From: Ampullaceana balthica
Taxonomy: Eukaryota; Mollusca; Gastropoda; Lymnaeidae
Length of the DNA: 64,000 nucleotides
Direction: 5' to 3'
Assembly: GCA_944989445.1 (NCBI GenBank)
Contig: CALYLW010000130.1
Span: 1,953,666-2,017,665 of the forward strand
Shown here: piece after piece, positions 1 to 11,497 of the stretch
Layout of the letters: every line of letters starts with the position of its first letter
Position numbering within the stretch: position 1 is the first letter of the stretch
The notes under the pieces: generated by a model
What the model was told of the DNA's origin: nothing
The model's input: the letters and a program-made list of their open reading frames with translations, nothing else
Databases searched by the model: none
Position numbers and translations under genes: made by a program

Positions 1-70
1 TGTGTGTGTGTGTGTGTGTATGTGTGTGTGTGTGTATGTGTGTGTGTATGTGTGTGTGTGTATGTGTGTG

Positions 71-101
<31 letters not shown>

Positions 102-120
102 ATGTGTGTGTGTGTGTATG
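1..120. repeat. GT/GTAT microsatellite
   Basis: Nearly uninterrupted TG dinucleotides with TATG interruptions and one short TATATATA block. The window begins inside the repeat, so its true length is unknown. Open frames here (Val-Cys runs) are artefacts of the repeat. Confidence 0.97.
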
Positions 121-486
121 GTTACTGGCATGGTGGAACATGGGGCGCCGCGAATTTATGGACACAGTGTGAATTCACTCCCTCTCATGGGAGCCATTCC
201 TTTGGAAACACCCGGAGACAACGCCGTTACAACATAGCACATTTTCGTGGCTTTTTGTGTGCTTATGAATATTCCTGACAGTGATCCTCAAATGAAGTGG
301 CTTGATGAAAAAAGGGGGGGGGCTGTGGTAGGTGATTTATTTTCAAACAAACATCGTGAAACGCAGAAGGTAGTATGAGTTATTCTAAAATAAGTGATTG
401 TGTGTAAGTGTATGTGTAAGTGTGTATGTCTATATAAATACAGATGAACATTTAAGTTAAGGCAATGGATAAAAAATATCCTGGAT

Positions 487-487
<1 letters not shown>
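121..487. other. unique AT-rich DNA, no gene seen
   Basis: There is no codon-biased open frame. A G-run at about 314-321 and a weak GTGTAAGTGT-rich stretch at 398-430 are the only visible structure. Confidence 0.6.

Positions 488-489
<2 letters not shown>

Positions 490-527
<38 letters not shown>
490..527. repeat. (AT)n microsatellite
   Basis: About 19 uninterrupted AT dinucleotides. Confidence 0.95.
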
Positions 528-528
<1 letters not shown>

Positions 529-1240
529 TACTTTTACATTTTTATAATGAAAGTTACCGATGGTATATGAAACGATTATTCGTAAAAAATTATCAGCAAA
601 GTAAAGGTATTTCTCCACTAAAACTAATAAACTTTGACAGATATGGAGTTTTCTGTTTGTGGTTAAAGCCCTAGAGCTCTCCTCGATGAAGAGGAAATTA
701 ATTTCAAGAAAAAAACGACCAACCGACAGAAGTGTTAAAAGTAAACGATAGGAGAACCGCTGAGAAATGAACAACAATGATCTCTGTCCAGAGTCGTGTT
801 TATTGATACGACTGGGCGCCTTGTGGTCAGCCCTGAAATGGAGTATGCTAGTAAGCCCTGTGAATGGTATCTTGAGTACACAATAGAGAAATATAGACGG
901 TCACATTCCCAAAACTTCATTTACCATGCTACGATCTCATGTACAGCTCACATCTCGTTGTCTCCCACAGCACACGTGTGTCCGTATGTGTCCGTATATT
1001 ACCGAATATTAACACAGTGACGTTATTTTCTGCTACATCTCAATATCAGCAAAACCTGCCACGCCACTCCTTAACAAGACAAATTCTCCGTTCACATCAG
1101 ACGCCACTACGTACGCCCAGGCCAACTACTGCAACACCCCAAAGTGGTAGATACAGTTCATTGTCTGTTGGATGACACCAAAGTCCAGATTTGAGGGCAA
1201 GGTCGGTTAAAAAATACAGTCACTTTCACAGGGGCGCTGG
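528..1240. other. unique DNA, no gene seen
   Basis: Short open frames on both strands have no recognisable motif and no convincing splice context. The sequence from about 1040 to 1180 is unique and C/A-rich. Confidence 0.5.
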
Positions 1241-1245
1241 AGGGA

Positions 1246-1365
1246 TCTGTGGTTGGGGTGTAGAGTTGGGGCGTCTGTGGTTGGGGTGTCGAGTTGGGGC
1301 GTCTGGGGTTGGTGTGTCGAGTTGGGGCGTCTGGGGTTGGGGTGTCGAGTTGGGGCTTCTGGGAT
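1246..1365. repeat. 28-bp G-rich minisatellite, about 4 copies
   Basis: The unit contains GTTGGGGTGTCGAGTTGGGG. The copies differ by a few substitutions. The G4 runs on the plus strand could form G-quadruplexes (inference). Confidence 0.85.
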
Positions 1366-1611
1366 TTGGGGGGTTTGGAAATGGGATGTCTGAGGATGAG
1401 GTTTCTTCTGTCCGGTTTGCGGGGGAAACCGTGTTAAATTGCATGCGGCGAGTTTTAGGGGTGGGGGGTGCGCTCGAGCTTTTGCGGTGGGGAGTGATAT
1501 AGACAGGAGGGAGGAAGGTGATGATAGTCGTCATGATAAGGGGATAGTCAGGCGATAAGCGTGGGTGTGAGAAAAGTTGATAGAGGTATGTCTCTAGACA
1601 AGGGGCATGTG

Positions 1612-1800
1612 TTGTCTGTGGAAGAGATGTGTTCAAGAAATTGGCTTATGTTGTCCGTGGAAGAGATGTGTTCAAGAAATTGGCTTATGTTGTCCGTGGA
1701 AGAGATGTGTTCAAGAAATTGGCTTATGTTGTCCGTGGAAGAGATGTGTTCAAGAAATTAAGGGCGTGTGGTGCCTGTAAAAAATATGTTCAAGAAAGTA
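1612..1800. repeat. 39-bp minisatellite, about 4 good copies
   Basis: The unit begins TTGTCCGTGGAAGAGATGTG. It is repeated almost perfectly from about 1612 to 1760, then decays into a related GTGGTGCCTGT-type copy. The period is divisible by three, so several frames stay open; they are not called as genes. Confidence 0.92.
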
Positions 1801-1844
1801 AGGGGCTTGTGGTGTGTTTAGAAGACAAGTACTATCCTACAGGA

Positions 1845-2105
1845 GTCCCTGAGCTAAATACCATCTTACATGAACTTCTAGACAACATATCATCATAGAA
1901 AAAATTATATACAAAATTCCATCATAGGTAAATTTCTGTACAACATTCCACCCTATACAGGAATTCATGTACAAATAACCACCATCGGAAAATCTCTGTA
2001 CATCATACCATCCTACAGGAATTTATGTACAAAATACCATCCTAGGTAAATTTCTGTACAGCATATCATCCTACATGAGTTTCTTTACAACATACTATTT
2101 TAGGT
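1845..2105. repeat. degenerate ~30-bp repeats
   Basis: Variants of AATTTCTGTACAACATACCA alternate with CATCCTAGGTA-type text. The copies are diverged, so the exact period is uncertain (about 29-34 bp). Confidence 0.65.
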
Positions 2106-2149
2106 GTTTATCTGGAGAGACAAGCTCTAACTCTAGCACTTGACTAGGA

Positions 2150-2462
2150 GACCGACTGCTTGCACGTATCTCGACTGCTTGCACGTATCTCGACTGCTTG
2201 TTCCTATATCGACTGCGTGCACCTATCTCGACTGCTTGTTCCTATCTCGACTGCTTGCACCTATCTCGACTGATTGCACCTATCTCGACTGCTTGCACCT
2301 ATCTCGACTGATTGCACCTATCTTGACTGCTTGCACCTATCTCGACTGCTTGCACCTATCTCGACTGCTTGCACCTATCTCGACTGCTTGCACCTATCTC
2401 GACTGCTTGCACCTATCTCGACTGCTTGCACCTATCTCGACTGCTTGCACCTATCTCGACAC
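2150..2462. repeat. 19-bp minisatellite, about 16 copies
   Basis: The unit is ACTGCTTGCACCTATCTCG. Early copies carry TTCCTAT or CACGTAT variants, and the right half is almost identical between copies, suggesting recent expansion from that side. Confidence 0.95.
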
Positions 2463-2519
2463 TACTAAATGTTTATCTCTAGTAAGATACATCTATAATC
2501 CATCCAATCATTGTTAACA

Positions 2520-2965
2520 ACTAGCAATCTATGTTCAAATTAATCATTAATCAGCTCCAATCAATCTATGTTCAAATTGTCCACAAATCATGTAAATAAA
2601 TATATATACTATTAATTATTAATCAGGTCAATCAAATTTTTTTAAAATTAATTACTAATCATATCAATCTATGTTCAAATTACTCGCTAATCATATCAAT
2701 CAATCTATGTTCAAATTAATCACTAATCATATCAATCTATGTTCAAATTAATCACTAATCATATCAATCAATCTATGTTCAAATTAATCACTAATCATAT
2801 CAATCTATGTTCAAATTAATCACTAATCATATCAATCTATGTTCAAATTAATCACTAATCATATCAATCAATCTATGCTCAAATTAATCACTAATCAGAT
2901 CAATCAATCTATGTTCAAATTAATCACTAATCATATCAATCAATCTATGTTCAAATCAATGACTA
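2520..2965. repeat. 32/36-bp minisatellite
   Basis: The core CTATGTTCAAATTAATCACT is followed by AATCATATCAAT. Units alternate between about 32 and 36 bp, depending on whether CAAT is doubled. Confidence 0.92.
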
Positions 2966-3138
2966 TTCATACCAGTCAATCAATATTCATTGCTATCATT
3001 GATCAGATACAAAAGTTCTCAAAGCTCAATCTTTAATTTAAAACATAACTAGAAGGTTTAAAATTAGGATGAGTTAAAAGCTGCTTTCCATACACATCAT
3101 AAAATTCATGTTAGACAAAAACCATACAAATCAAGCAC

Positions 3139-3290
3139 ACGATACTTGTATCCTACACGATACTTGTATCCTACACGATACTTGTATCCTACACGATACT
3201 TGTATCCTACACGATACTTGTATCCTACACGATACTTGTATCCTACACGATACTTGTATCCTACACAATACTTGTATCACACACGTTATC
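3139..3290. repeat. 18-bp minisatellite, about 8 copies
   Basis: The unit ACACGATACTTGTATCCT is perfect over seven copies, then decays into CACACGTTATCAA. The six-codon period keeps frames open. Confidence 0.95.
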
Positions 3291-3530
3291 AATATGCCTT
3301 GTCATTTCATGGTGAAAATCTATTAATAAAAATGTCCAGGGCATTCTGTTAGACCGATTGATGAAATACGAGCTGGGTATTCTGGAAGGATACATCTAAA
3401 AATATTTCTGTTTATTCTATAGTTAACCCAAGAGTAGGTCAAACTTGTTTCCCACTTTAGTGGTCCATTCTTTATTTATGTTGAAATAACATATTCCCCA
3501 GTGACAGGGCCTAACATGACCGCACCACAT
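3291..3530. other. unique DNA between two arrays
   Basis: No motif or coding signal is visible. Confidence 0.5.
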
Positions 3531-3534
3531 TTCC

Positions 3535-4015
3535 CAATCTCTAAACACGTATCAAATAACCTAACCACACATCACATGTCCTAACCACATATACATGACC
3601 TAACCACATATACATGACCTAACCACATATACATGACCTAACCACCTATCACATGATCTTACCACACATCACATGTCCTAACCACACATACATGACCTAA
3701 CCACATATACATGACCTAACCACCTATCCCATGATCTTACCACACATCACATGTCCTAACCACATATACATGACCTAACCACATATACATGACCTAAACA
3801 CATATACATGACCTGAACACATATACATGACCTAACCACATATACATGACCTAACCACCTATCCCATGATCTTACCACCTATCCCATGATCTTACCACAC
3901 ATCACATGTCCTAACCACACATACATGACCTAACCACATATACATGACCTAACCACCTATCCCATGATCTTACCACCTATCCCATGATCTTACCACACAT
4001 CACATGACCTAACCC
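3535..4015. repeat. 19-21-bp minisatellite with block structure
   Basis: The main unit is CATATACATGACCTAACCA. It is mixed with CTATCCCATGATCTTACCA and CACATCACATGTCCTAACCA variants. The variants recur in the same order, so there is a higher-order block of several units. Confidence 0.9.
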
Positions 4016-4042
4016 CTTTACCCCGGTCCGTGCATTACGGTC

Positions 4043-4142
4043 TAACCACACATAACAAATGGTTTAGCCACACATAACAAATGGTTTAGCCACACATAAC
4101 AAATGGTTTAGCCACACATAACAAATGGTTTAGCCACACGAC
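4043..4142. repeat. 22-bp minisatellite, about 4.5 copies
   Basis: CACACATAACAAATGGTTTA followed by GC is repeated perfectly. Confidence 0.93.
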
Positions 4143-4269
4143 CTTTGCCACACGAATTTACCGTCAAGGCCTTTATAGATCTATAATGAAATTTCTTAAC
4201 AACTGGTTAATGTATGTTAACAACTGGTAAATTATATGAACAATCCTCAATCCAAACTTACACGTTAGC

Positions 4270-4352
4270 TGTCACCAATTTCCTCTAAATGTCACCAATT
4301 TACTCTAAAAGTGACCTGTTTACTCCGAATGTGACCAGTTTACTCCGACTAA
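4270..4352. repeat. degenerate 20-bp repeat, 4 copies
   Basis: The four tandem copies resemble GTCACCAATTTACTCTAAAA and drift to GTGACCAGTTTACTCCGACT. Confidence 0.75.
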
Positions 4353-4745
4353 ATCAATTCACGATTATACATAAAACAAGAATATCTACTCAGAAGTAAG
4401 TAAGATATCCACTGGTCACTGTGTTACGTCCACGAACACATCACATCTCCGAGCCTCGATTTTTCCTCGGGCCGTGTCAGAAATCCTTTCACACTCTTGA
4501 ACTCCTTGTAACATTTGTTTGCTTCAGAATTCATTCCAATAGAAGTGACATTGAACACAAACTTAAAATATACACACCCAGAGATTAAAACCAGCTTTTT
4601 CCCTTTATCCCCCCACCCCTTTAAATGGACAATGACGACTTAGTTTCCTTCAAATGACGTCTATCACGAGCATGCTAGGCGGTTTTCTTGAAGAATAAAA
4701 AAGCGAAACCCAAAAGACTTATGGAGCTTGCCGAGATCATGGCGA
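4353..4745. other. unique DNA, no gene seen
   Basis: Apart from pyrimidine-rich stretches near 4600 there is no recognisable structure. Confidence 0.5.
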
Positions 4746-5130
4746 TCCATATTAAAACATATTGCTAATCAAGCGACGAACTAAGGACCTGTGTTGGAAT
4801 CCAGCGCGCTGAAACAGGGAGCGAGACCAAACGCAACGGGTCACATACGCCAAGTCTCTCGGAGAGGCGGAGGTGGGGGAGGTTGGGTGGGTGATGTGGT
4901 GAGCAGCGGCGGGGACAGAGGGGGAGGGGTGCCTTGGGAGATAAGGCCGTTGGGGGTGAGGGATGGAGTGAGAGAGAGAAAGAACGCACGTAATACGCCG
5001 GAGACACGCGCGCGAGAGGAATCGGCTGTCGTGGAATGACGCTGCTGATGCTGCTGCTGTAGTTGTTGCTAGTGTGGTGTGTCGTCGGGACTCACTCCCG
5101 GCGTCGATGAGGGACTGGTTCATTCATGGA
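4746..5130 (-). promoter_or_regulatory. CpG-rich block, possible promoter or first exon
   Basis: This segment stands out by base composition: it is GC-rich with many CpGs, including GCGCGCG near 5010, inside AT-rich surroundings. The minus strand has a continuous 123-codon frame (4752-5123) that begins ATGAATCAAtype and is rich in Ser, Pro, Arg and His. I recognise no domain. A CpG-rich 5' region is one reading; a GC-rich transposon remnant is another. Confidence 0.3.
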
Positions 5131-5264
5131 CAAGATTGCGAGCGTTTTTTTTTAAATCTCACAAATTACAATCTATTTAGAGATACGTGTTGTCTTTAAA
5201 TTGCTCGAGCAGTTTAACTGCTGGCTATAATACTACGCGATTTGAAAGCCAGTTATTAATGCGG

Positions 5265-5498
5265 AATAAAATACAAAATACACAAACAAATTGTGTAATT
5301 AAAACAATAAATTTGAGCTTTATTATCAATTATTAAACTAATCGTTGTTAGTACTAGAGTAAGTACTTTCTTTATGTTTATTGAACTGGAGAAGGCATTA
5401 GCCGAAACGTTTGCTGTCGTCGCGTTAGTTTTATAAATAAAGCTCCATTTTTTTTTCCTTTTCATTACACAATTTGTTTGTGTATTTTGTATTTTATT
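5265..5498. mobile_element. small inverted-repeat element with perfect 35-bp arms
   Basis: Positions 5265-5299 are the perfect reverse complement of 5464-5498 (35/35). The outer bases GCGG and CCGC nearly extend the palindrome. The interior, about 164 bp, contains a CTGGAGA-stem-GAAAC motif at 5386-5409 followed by AATAAA. This suggests a fold-back or MITE-like element, or a fragment of a Penelope-like retroelement, whose ends often carry CTGAAGAAGG...CCGAAACG text. No target duplication is obvious. Confidence 0.6.
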
Positions 5499-5499
5499 T

Positions 5500-5975
5500 A
5501 GCCGCTTTATCGCAGTCCTATTCTATATGATTTATCAATATGGAATTCGGATTCACAGATATTGTTCGCGTCGTATCCACAATCCAAATTTTCTGATAAC
5601 GATGGTTGGCAGAAGTCCCTTTTGACGAGTTAACTTTCATTTCAGTGGTTCTCAAATACATGAGGTGTCATAATTTGTTATCAATAAAAAGGGAAACTAG
5701 AATAAATCTAATTTTCTGTATAATACATAATAATAATACATATCTGCTTCAAGAGTTTTCGACCAAACGTTTCGCACGTCTCAACTTCGATGTGCCTCAA
5801 AATCCCAGCATTCTTCATTTAAAAGTATCCGCGATGTTTCATAGAATTGCCTCATAATTTAAAAGTGATACTTAAAAGCCGTTGCCATGGCTGATTTCTT
5901 CCCTAAATAAAATGGCAAATGTTATGAGCTAGTAAATCGTATCAAAGGGTCAATATAAATTGATAAGGGCTCCAA
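5500..5975. other. unique AT-rich DNA
   Basis: An 83-codon open frame at 5606-5857 has no recognisable motif and the same base composition as its flanks. It is not called as a gene. Confidence 0.5.
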
Positions 5976-5979
5976 ATGG

Positions 5980-6190
5980 CTTGGTAAAACGTCAAAAATG
6001 TGGGGTGATAAAATGGCTTTGCAAAAAGTCCAAATAGCTTAGCAAAAGTTGAAAATAGCTTAACAAGTGGTCAAAATAAGTTTAGTAAAACGTCTAAATG
6101 AGTGGGACTTGGTGGAAATAGCTGTGCAAATGGTCTACAGTTAGCTGTGCAAAGGGTCTACAGTAGCTGTGCAAAGGGTCTACAGTTCTT
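5980..6190. repeat. degenerate repeats around a GCAAA core
   Basis: Imperfect copies of phrases such as AAATAGCTTAGCAAAAGT lead into three better copies of GTCTACAGTTAGCTGTGCAAA at 6130-6190. Confidence 0.7.
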
Positions 6191-6309
6191 CGCTAGGGTT
6201 TGGTATACTTTTACTTTCCATTCCTGTATGTTGTTAATTTAACATGTTATTTGGGCGTTGCTGATGGCATAAACTAATGGCACTTGTTTCAACAACTTTC
6301 CATTCAACA

Positions 6310-6600
6310 AGTCTGAGAATGAGCTACTGGCTACTATATAAATATAAGCAAAAAGTCTGAGAATGAGCTACTGGCTACCATATAAATATACGCTTAAAGT
6401 CTGAGAATGAGCTACTGGCTACCATATAAATATAAGCAAAAAGTCTGAGAATGAGCTACTGGCTACCATATAAATATAAGCTAAAAGTCTGAGAATGAGC
6501 TACTGGCAACCATATAAATATAAGCTAAAAATCTGAGAATGACCTACTCGCTAGCAGATGAATATAAGCTAAAAGTCTGAGAACATAAGCTAGGCTAAGA
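6310..6600. repeat. 43-bp minisatellite, about 6.5 copies
   Basis: The unit starts AAGTCTGAGAATGAGCTACT and ends in ATATAAATATAAGC. The copies differ by a few bases and the last two are clearly decayed. Confidence 0.93.
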
Positions 6601-8878
6601 CAAGTAGTCTTCACTAACAACATGTGATGACGCAATCTAACATCACTGGCACACGAGTCACCGGTGAGTAGCGCGCGTGGTGGAGTAGGGAACGAGGGCA
6701 CGGCCGACTCGCTCACTTAAAAATGTAAATATTATCTTCCGCCGGATGGATTTGTCGCCCCATCGTACTGTAGCACACGGCGGTTCTCAAAGAACCAGCC
6801 TACCTACCCCGTCGGAAGAAGGACCTAATGCTATTTAAAGACGTATAGATTGATGTGTAAAGCCCAAATATACAGCCTGGCACTAACCCTGTAAAAAAAG
6901 CGGTTCCAAAATTAATTGGCACCGTTTGGAGACACCACGAACCGGGTTTGTAGGCCGAATAGCACCAATGAAATAAGTAGTATCTGATTTTTCGTAATAC
7001 GAAGAAGATCTTGTGGTATTTTTCTAAAATAATAATAATAGACTATTGCAAGGTTGTTTGAATAGTCAGTGACTTGACTCTCTGCTGTCTGTATTTGATG
7101 GATGACCTACTTTTGAGACTAGAGCACCTGACTATCATCTTGAGTTGTTGACCATGATTGAATCTTCTTTCAATTAAATCCTTAGAACTGGCTGGCATCA
7201 GAATGGCACGCAAGTAGGGCCCATACCTTGCGCCTGAGGAGCCCTAGCATCGTGAGGGGGGATGAGATAGTGTATTGTTTATGGTATAAAGCCTACATTT
7301 ACACCTCACGGCCCCACACTGCGGTGTCCACTCTGCAGGCGGCATAGGATAATGGTCTCCTTAGAAACATTATATGACCTTATTTATATCTTGAGAATGA
7401 TATTAATATTCTATTAATATAATACATAAAATATTACATTTTTATATGACAAAAAGCATAAATTCAAATTTTAAAAATATAAATCGATATTAAAACATAG
7501 ATTTTTAATGAAAAGGAGGTCCAGTAAAAAAGAATACATTAATATAAAGTACAGGCAGCATATAAACTTACAGAAGATTTTTAAAAAGAAAAATAAAGAC
7601 ATTCAACAGAGGTGTAAATTTCCAAAACATAGGTTAACACGTCTCCCTTTACTAGCATCACGCAGCTATCATTCCTGCTTTCCACATTCTATTCAAACCA
7701 AAACCTTTGATCTAAAACTAGGAGAGTACGGGATTTCGGCTCCGGCTCAACAAATCCAGAATGCTGTCATTTTTACTAAACCGGCTCCGGCAAATGCGGA
7801 ATCCGTCCATTTTACAAATGTTTGTCTCCGTCTTCGGCCGGATTATACATTAAAAAATCCGCCAAATCCGGCTGGATTTCAAATATTTGAGTCCGCTACA
7901 CCCCTATCTAAAACATGCATCCACCACCCAAACCCCTACCAATGTATACTTGACTTAAGCCACTTCCTAGCGTTACAACTAACAAATCAACCAACAAAAC
8001 GACCAACAAAACAACCAACAAATCAACCAAGAAAACCACCAACAAGATCCTTGACTCGGCAGAATGCCGAGACAATCTCAACAAACACTGCGTTCACCTT
8101 CCCCCTCCCCCTCCCATCCCCATAATTCCACTTCTGAGGGCCCACCCTAATCCAATAAAGATCATGATAATTCCTCTTCCCTTCCGCTAACTAAACGCTG
8201 TAATTAAGTTAAGGAAGCAAAGTAGAGGGGGGAAAAAAAACTACACACGTACAAAAGCACAGAACTTTCCTCTGAAATATGCAACCCTCTTAGTCCCCCC
8301 CCCCGTCACCCCGAACTCCCTTCACCCCTCGTTGTGCCGTCGGTCTAATCTTTTCGTGATTCTCCCAGCGCGCATGAGCATTAGAGCCGGAAACACGTCA
8401 TGGCCATTAATTAAGGGGGGAGAATTCAAAACTTTCGGGTAATCCCGTTATCACAGCCCCTTGTTTACGTAACCAAAAGGGAAAAAACGTCATTAACTTG
8501 TGAAGTGTCAGCCCGGTGACGTCATTCCCTTGTAAAGTATCCGACGGGTGACGTCACAGCCCAGAGTGTCTTAAAGGGTTGCAGGACAACGATAGCCTGT
8601 TGCTATAAGACAATAGTGGGGGGGGGGTGCAGACCGGAACAGAATGACAGATATAGGAAGATACAGATAGATATAGGGAGGGACAGGTAGATATAGGGAT
8701 TAAATATCCCCGACTTGCTTTGATTTTAATAAGTTCAAGTTTTTCTTTTAGCAGTCAGAGTACGCATGTTTTGAAGACGTCATTCGTGACTGCTAAATTT
8801 TGGGGTTTGATGGCGGCATACGCTTGGAGAACGAATAATTAATCTACACACCACAGTCAAATGTAAATACATTATTAC
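6601..8878. other. 2.3-kb mostly unique region without a supported gene
   Basis: The 205-codon frame at 7508-8125 is Lys-rich at its start. Its end encodes a PTKRPTKQPTNQP low-complexity tract made by an AACCAACAAA-type repeat at 7978-8045. No domain is seen and the composition matches the flanks. C-runs occur at 8296 and 8100 and a G-run at 8618. Two TGACGTCA sites are listed separately. Confidence 0.5.
8485..8557. promoter_or_regulatory. two TGACGTCA palindromes in a 32-bp duplication
   Basis: TGACGTCA occurs at 8517-8524 and at 8549-8556, exactly 32 bp apart, within two diverged direct repeats. TGACGTCA is the consensus CREB/ATF site. Nothing coding is next to it, so a regulatory role is only a possibility. 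Confidence 0.3.
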
Positions 8879-9255
8879 TAGGGATGCAAAAATTAACAAT
8901 AAATTAATTGATTAATCATTAAAAATTTTAACTATTAATTTTTTTTAAACAATTAATCCACCGACAACTTCACAAATGTATTAGAAGTCAGCTCGGCTGG
9001 TAATATTGTCAATAAGACCTACTCATTACATGAACCAAATAATGTCAAAACTGTTGTTTGTTTGCGTAGTTCATTAAAAAATTATTTATAAAAGAGACAT
9101 TCCTGTGGAATTTTGATTTTCGACAATTATTTTATAAATATTTTTTATAACACCAAAATTTTTATTTTTTCTGCTTTAATCGATATTAACTATTAATCAA
9201 TCATTAAATTTTAAAAAGTTAACTATTAAATTAAAATTAATCGTTAACAGCCCTA
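8879..9255. mobile_element. hAT-like MITE, TAGGGNTG family, complete copy
   Basis: The element runs from TAGGGATG to CAGCCCTA (377 bp) and is flanked by a perfect 8-bp target duplication, ATTATTAC (8871-8878 and 9256-9263). The subterminal parts are rich in TTAATCGAT-type palindromes. An 8-bp duplication and these ends are typical of hAT transposons. The interior matches the reverse complement of the longer copy at 23919-24742, so this is an internally deleted relative. No transposase is encoded. Confidence 0.85.
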
Positions 9256-9419
9256 ATTATTACCATTAATAGCACACTGCCCCATACGATTGAGTTACCT
9301 AACTTATTGAGACGTTTATATGAGTGGGGGGGGGGCATATGTCCATATCGCCCATCAATTAGTCACACTCTTTAGCATGTGAACAGTCAATAAATAGTAT
9401 AAATTACTTGTCGTTTCGT

Positions 9420-9612
9420 AAGAGCATGGGCTGAACACTGGTTGAAAACATGTTGAACACTGGTTGACCACTGGTCGAACACTGGTTGACCTGACCACTG
9501 GTTGACAAGTGGTTGACCACTGGTTAAACATTGGTTGAAAACATGTTGAACACTGATTGAACACTGGTTGAAAACATGTTGAACACTGATTGAACACTGG
9601 ATGAACATTAAC
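9420..9612. repeat. 11/22-bp minisatellite
   Basis: The core is GTTGAACACTG and its variants (GTTGACCACTG, GTTGAAAACATG). The open frames on the minus strand, FNQCSTCFQPV-like, follow from the repeat. Confidence 0.88.
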
Positions 9613-10735
9613 ATCGACCGATGGAACAACAATCAGAATATGAGAAGATTTCGAACGAGAGTAGGGATGATGACGTCAAACCAATCCACACCATAATGAC
9701 GTATACTGGCCAAAATACGAGTTCAAGGATATTCGGGTTATCCCGAGTGCCGGGGACAGGTCAACAAACACCCTTACAAGAATCGTCAGTCGCACCCGAT
9801 ATTTATTGGCCGTGGTCACGCAGTCAGGGATCGCCATACAATCACCGCAATCCAGGAATTCCAGGTTTTCACACATGCCGTCCAAGATAGCCCAGAAAGC
9901 CAGAGGTGCATATCGTAGTGTCAATGAGCGGAAGGGGGCTCAGAGGTATCGGGGGTGTGGAAGGTTTTGTGTTGGCGGAGATAACCGCGATTACCCCAGA
10001 GGAAGGCCACAGCAACGCCGCAAATCAAATATTTTGAATCCTGTGAAAATGGTGTTTGTTTTTGACCCCGTTGGAAAGTATTTGCACCACAAGTGGAGTG
10101 GAACAATATGGGAAAAAAAATGGCTTGACGCGCGAGAGGGACAAAAAATGTAGGACGGATGTGACGTAAGGATTGGAGATCAAGTGCGGCACATTGAGAA
10201 TCGTTTTGGGGAGGGGAGTTGAGGAACTTATCTTTTCCTTAAGTGGATTATTTTCAGATAGTGTTAAAATATTGATGGTCATGTGTTATTGTGGGAAAAA
10301 AAATATCGTTGTGATTAGTGAAATTATGCAATGGTTTGGGTGGTATATCCGGAATATTACATATTTGTGTTTGGAGGCAGTTTGTCACCAATCTATGGGC
10401 TCCAACAATGAAACATTAACATAATATTTCATATAGAAGTCCGTTTAAATCCGTCAGTGGGTCAGTGCTATAAATAGAACATTAGGAAATGTCAGATTTT
10501 CGCCTTGGATCGCCAGCTTTAATGACTGGATATAATAAAACAAATTAATGCTGAAATTCATAATTATGATACTCTATACGCTTCTCTACCCTTTATATGT
10601 AATTTTTATTTCCCTTGAAAACATTTTTTTTTAAATTCGTTATTTTACCTTTATTAATATTATTTATTTTTTCTTTCATATTTAATTAAGAAAATATGTG
10701 TATGTATGTATGTATATAATTTTTCAAATATATAT
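9613..10735. other. unique region, no supported gene
   Basis: A 115-codon plus-strand frame at 9806-10153 is moderately GC-rich but shows no motif or family resemblance, and overlapping minus-strand frames of similar length exist. From 10400 the sequence becomes strongly AT-rich. Confidence 0.45.
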
Positions 10736-10741
10736 ATACTA

Positions 10742-10990
10742 GTTTGTGCTGCAGCGCCGTGGCGCCTGCGGCGCCCCCTTTTTTTAAGAGCGCCTACGGT
10801 GCAAACCTTTTTCAAAAGCCCAACTAACTTGTCCTTGTATGATAAATACGTAATATTAAACTTCCTTAAATGTACACAAAGTGTTATAAATAGGGTTGTT
10901 TTTGTTTTTTTTCCAAAAGCCCAAGTAACTTATCCTTGTATGATAAATACGAAATATTCCTGAAATGTACACAAAGTATGTATTTAATAA
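10742..10990. mobile_element. interspersed repeat with GGCGCC-rich start (family C)
   Basis: GCGCCGTGGCGCCTGCGGCG is followed by a T-run and then two direct copies, about 100 bp apart, of AAAAGCCCAACTAACTTGTC plus CCTTGTATGATAAATACG. A related start, with GGGGCGCCTAAGGCGCCCAC and AAAGCCCAAGTAACTTA, is found at 46655. No ends or target duplication could be fixed. Confidence 0.45.
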
Positions 10991-11149
10991 TTTTTTACAG
11001 TGCTAATCGCCACACGATTTTTAAACTAATTTTAGAAAGCAGCGCACCAAATTACTGCACCAAAAAATAACTATTTGAGTCAATCAGCACTGCTTACAAC
11101 GCAAAATTTAAAAAAAAGCAGAGTGATTTCCCTTAGCGTTAGGCGGCAG

Positions 11150-11313
11150 TGATAATTGAGCGTAAATATATAATAAATTTTCAATGTCCGTGAGAAATGT
11201 TCCGTTTAATGACGTCATACATTTCTATTTTTGATTTTAATCGAAAGTATCGATTAATTAATCGATAATTTTTCAAAAGTTAACGATTAAATTTAAATTA
11301 ATCGATAACAGCC

Positions 11314-11316
<3 letters not shown>
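11150..11316. mobile_element. TAGGGCTG-family hAT-like MITE, 3' part only
   Basis: It ends in TAATCGATAACAGCCCTA at 11316 and shares the text TTTAATGACGTCATACATTT with the copy ending at 59043. The opposite terminus was not found. It abuts a 180-bp AT microsatellite. Confidence 0.65.
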
Positions 11317-11390
<74 letters not shown>

Positions 11391-11394
11391 TATA

Positions 11395-11475
<81 letters not shown>

Positions 11476-11497
11476 TATATATATATATTTATATATG
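11317..11497. repeat. (AT)n microsatellite, about 180 bp
   Basis: Long AT runs with a few TTATATTATATT interruptions start exactly at the end of the hAT-like element. Confidence 0.95.

Noticed and set aside
7508..8125. 205-codon plus-strand frame
   Set aside because: Composition equals the AT-rich flanks, the C-terminal part is a low-complexity PTNQPTK tract from a short repeat, and no domain is seen.
9806..10153. 115-codon frame with Arg/Gly-rich middle
   Set aside because: No motif, equally long frames on the other strand, and no splice or start context.
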